Source of the DNA: FEN-1297 sp046704565
GTDB taxonomy: Bacteria > Bacteroidota > Ignavibacteria > Ignavibacteriales > Ignavibacteriaceae
Assembly: GCA_046704565.1 (NCBI GenBank)
Contig: JBJKRP010000049.1
Location: forward strand, 1 to 7,464
Length of the DNA: 7,464 bases
Direction: 5' to 3'
Part shown: positions 6,685 to 7,464 of the stretch, piece after piece
Numbering within the stretch: position 1 is the stretch's first letter
Layout: every line of letters starts with the position of its first letter
Position numbers and translations under genes: made by a program
The notes under the pieces: model-generated
The model's input: only the letters and a program-made list of their open reading frames with translations
Told to the model about the DNA's origin: nothing
Database searches by the model: none

Positions 6685-7314
6685 ATGGGATTCAGTCTGC
6701 TTCCGAAAGAATTTGAATTCTTTGATATGTTCGATAAGCTAACAGGCGAATGTATTACTGCCTCAAAATCTTTGTTGGATATAGTAGATAAAGTCAGCTT
6801 CAAAGACAGCGATGTACAAAGGATAAAAGACATCGAGCTTGCCGCAGATAAAATTACATATGAGATTTTTGAAAAGCTTAACAAGACTTTCATTACGCCG
6901 TTAGATAGGGAAGATATCCACTCGCTTGCACATGAACTGGACAGTATAATAGACCTGATACTTAAGCTTTCCAACATGATGAAGATGTATAACGTTGATA
7001 AGATAAACAAAAAGTTTGTTGAAGTTCTTAAGTTAATAGACAACTCAATTTATTCCATTACGATGGCTGTAAAGGGACTGCGTAATAACAAAAAAAGTGA
7101 TAAGTCCATACGCGAACATTATGACGAAGTAGACCGACTTGAAGGTCTCGGCGATCAGCTAAGGAACGAAGCCATCGCAGAGTTGTTCAGTGGGAACTAC
7201 GAAGCAATTTATATAATGAAATGGAAAGATATTTTTCAGACATCGGAGAGAATACTAGACCAATGCGATGATGTCGGTAAAATAATAGAAACTATAATTG
7301 TTAAGCAGGCGTAA
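6685..7314 (+). CDS. DUF47/PhoU-like protein, partner of a PiT phosphate transporter
   Basis: This 209-residue cytoplasmic, mostly helical protein belongs to the PhoU-like DUF47 family (PhoU_div). Such proteins are usually encoded next to PiT transporters and are thought to control or couple phosphate uptake. The N-terminus LLPKEFEFFDMFDKLTGECI is typical of the family. Acidic PhoU-type metal-binding segments are visible at KDIELAADKI (48-57), TPLDREDIHSLAHELDSIID (71-90) and DEVDRLEGLGDQL (147-159), and the C-terminus carries a final helix with ERILDQCDDVGKIIE. Length is normal. The start is well supported by AAAGGA at 6673-6678, 6 nt before ATG, and by the promoter candidate upstream. The gene ends 2 nt before the transporter gene, so the two are co-transcribed. 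Direct regulation of the transporter is known in general for the pair, but its mechanism is not shown here. Confidence 0.92.
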   Translation: MGFSLLPKEFEFFDMFDKLTGECITASKSLLDIVDKVSFKDSDVQRIKDIELAADKITYEIFEKLNKTFITPLDREDIHSLAHELDSIIDLILKLSNMMKMYNVDKINKKFVEVLKLIDNSIYSITMAVKGLRNNKKSDKSIREHYDEVDRLEGLGDQLRNEAIAELFSGNYEAIYIMKWKDIFQTSERILDQCDDVGKIIETIIVKQA

Positions 7315-7316
7315 CC

Positions 7317-7464
7317 GTGACTGCTGCAATTGTCCTTCTTATCTTGCTGGCGTTAACGTTTGATTTTCTCAACGGCTTCCATGATTCCGCCAATTCGGTT
7401 GCTACTGTTGTTTCAACAAAGGTTCTTTCTCCCAAATTGGCAGTCGTCTGGGCTGCATTTTTTA
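7317..7464 (+). CDS. PiT-family inorganic phosphate transporter, N-terminal fragment cut by the window end
   Basis: The frame from GTG at 7317 runs to the window end and gives 49 residues. A first hydrophobic segment (residues 3-18) leads into DFLNGFHDSANSVATVVST (16-34), the N-terminal signature of PiT transporters, followed by KVLSPKLAVVWAAFF. PiT proteins are inner-membrane symporters that import phosphate, often as a metal-phosphate complex, using protons or sodium. The GTG start is chosen because no in-frame ATG precedes the signature, the resulting N-terminus has the length usual for PiT proteins, and it sits 2 nt after the DUF47 stop with AGG at 7307-7309. The remainder of the protein, including the second conserved repeat, is outside the window. 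Confidence 0.92.
   Translation, partial: MTAAIVLLILLALTFDFLNGFHDSANSVATVVSTKVLSPKLAVVWAAFF

Noticed and set aside
6660..7043. 127-codon open frame on the minus strand over the DUF47 gene
   Set aside because: It is antisense to a gene with clear family motifs, ribosome site and promoter. The Ser/Leu/Ile-rich product has no family resemblance.

Overview
This 7.46 kb window is densely coding, and every supported gene lies on the + strand. It holds two transcription blocks. The likely source is a member of the Bacteroidota/Ignavibacteriota (FCB) side of the bacterial tree. That inference rests on moderate GC content, mostly weak Shine-Dalgarno sequences, protein families common in that group, and a Bacteroidota-type promoter (TTTG, 19 nt, TAnnTTTG) before the second block. 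The taxonomic call is an inference, not a match.

Block 1 (1-6553) encodes a complete Gram-negative ABC-2 type tripartite exporter of the YbhG/YbhF/YbhS/YbhR kind. In order it contains the 3' part of a HlyD-type membrane fusion protein, a first ABC ATPase, a TolC-type outer membrane channel, a second ABC ATPase, a first ABC-2 permease, a small exported DUF2141-like protein, and a second ABC-2 permease. The ATPases are separate genes that resemble the N- and C-terminal halves of the tandem ATPase YbhF of E. coli, and the channel gene lies between them. Gaps are short (5-44 nt) and one pair overlaps by 17 nt, so this is very probably one operon whose promoter lies upstream of the window. The two ATPases and two permeases would form a heterodimeric pump in the inner membrane. 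The fusion protein and the channel would carry substrate across the periplasm and out. The substrate cannot be read from the sequence.

The most informative detail is that the ATPases have complementary defects. The first has proline where the H-loop histidine should be, and the second has LPGGI in place of an LSGGQ-type signature. In a head-to-tail dimer both defects fall in the same ATP site and the other site stays intact.

The 131-nt gap at 6554-6684 separates the blocks. It holds AT-rich palindromes and the promoter candidate. Block 2 (6685-7464) is a DUF47/PhoU-like protein followed two bases later by the start of a PiT-family phosphate transporter, which runs off the window. This is a widespread phosphate-uptake gene pair.

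I found no RNA gene, mobile element, CRISPR array or wholly unknown system. The unusual points are the asymmetric split ATPase pair, the gene order, and the DUF2141-like gene placed between the two permeases.
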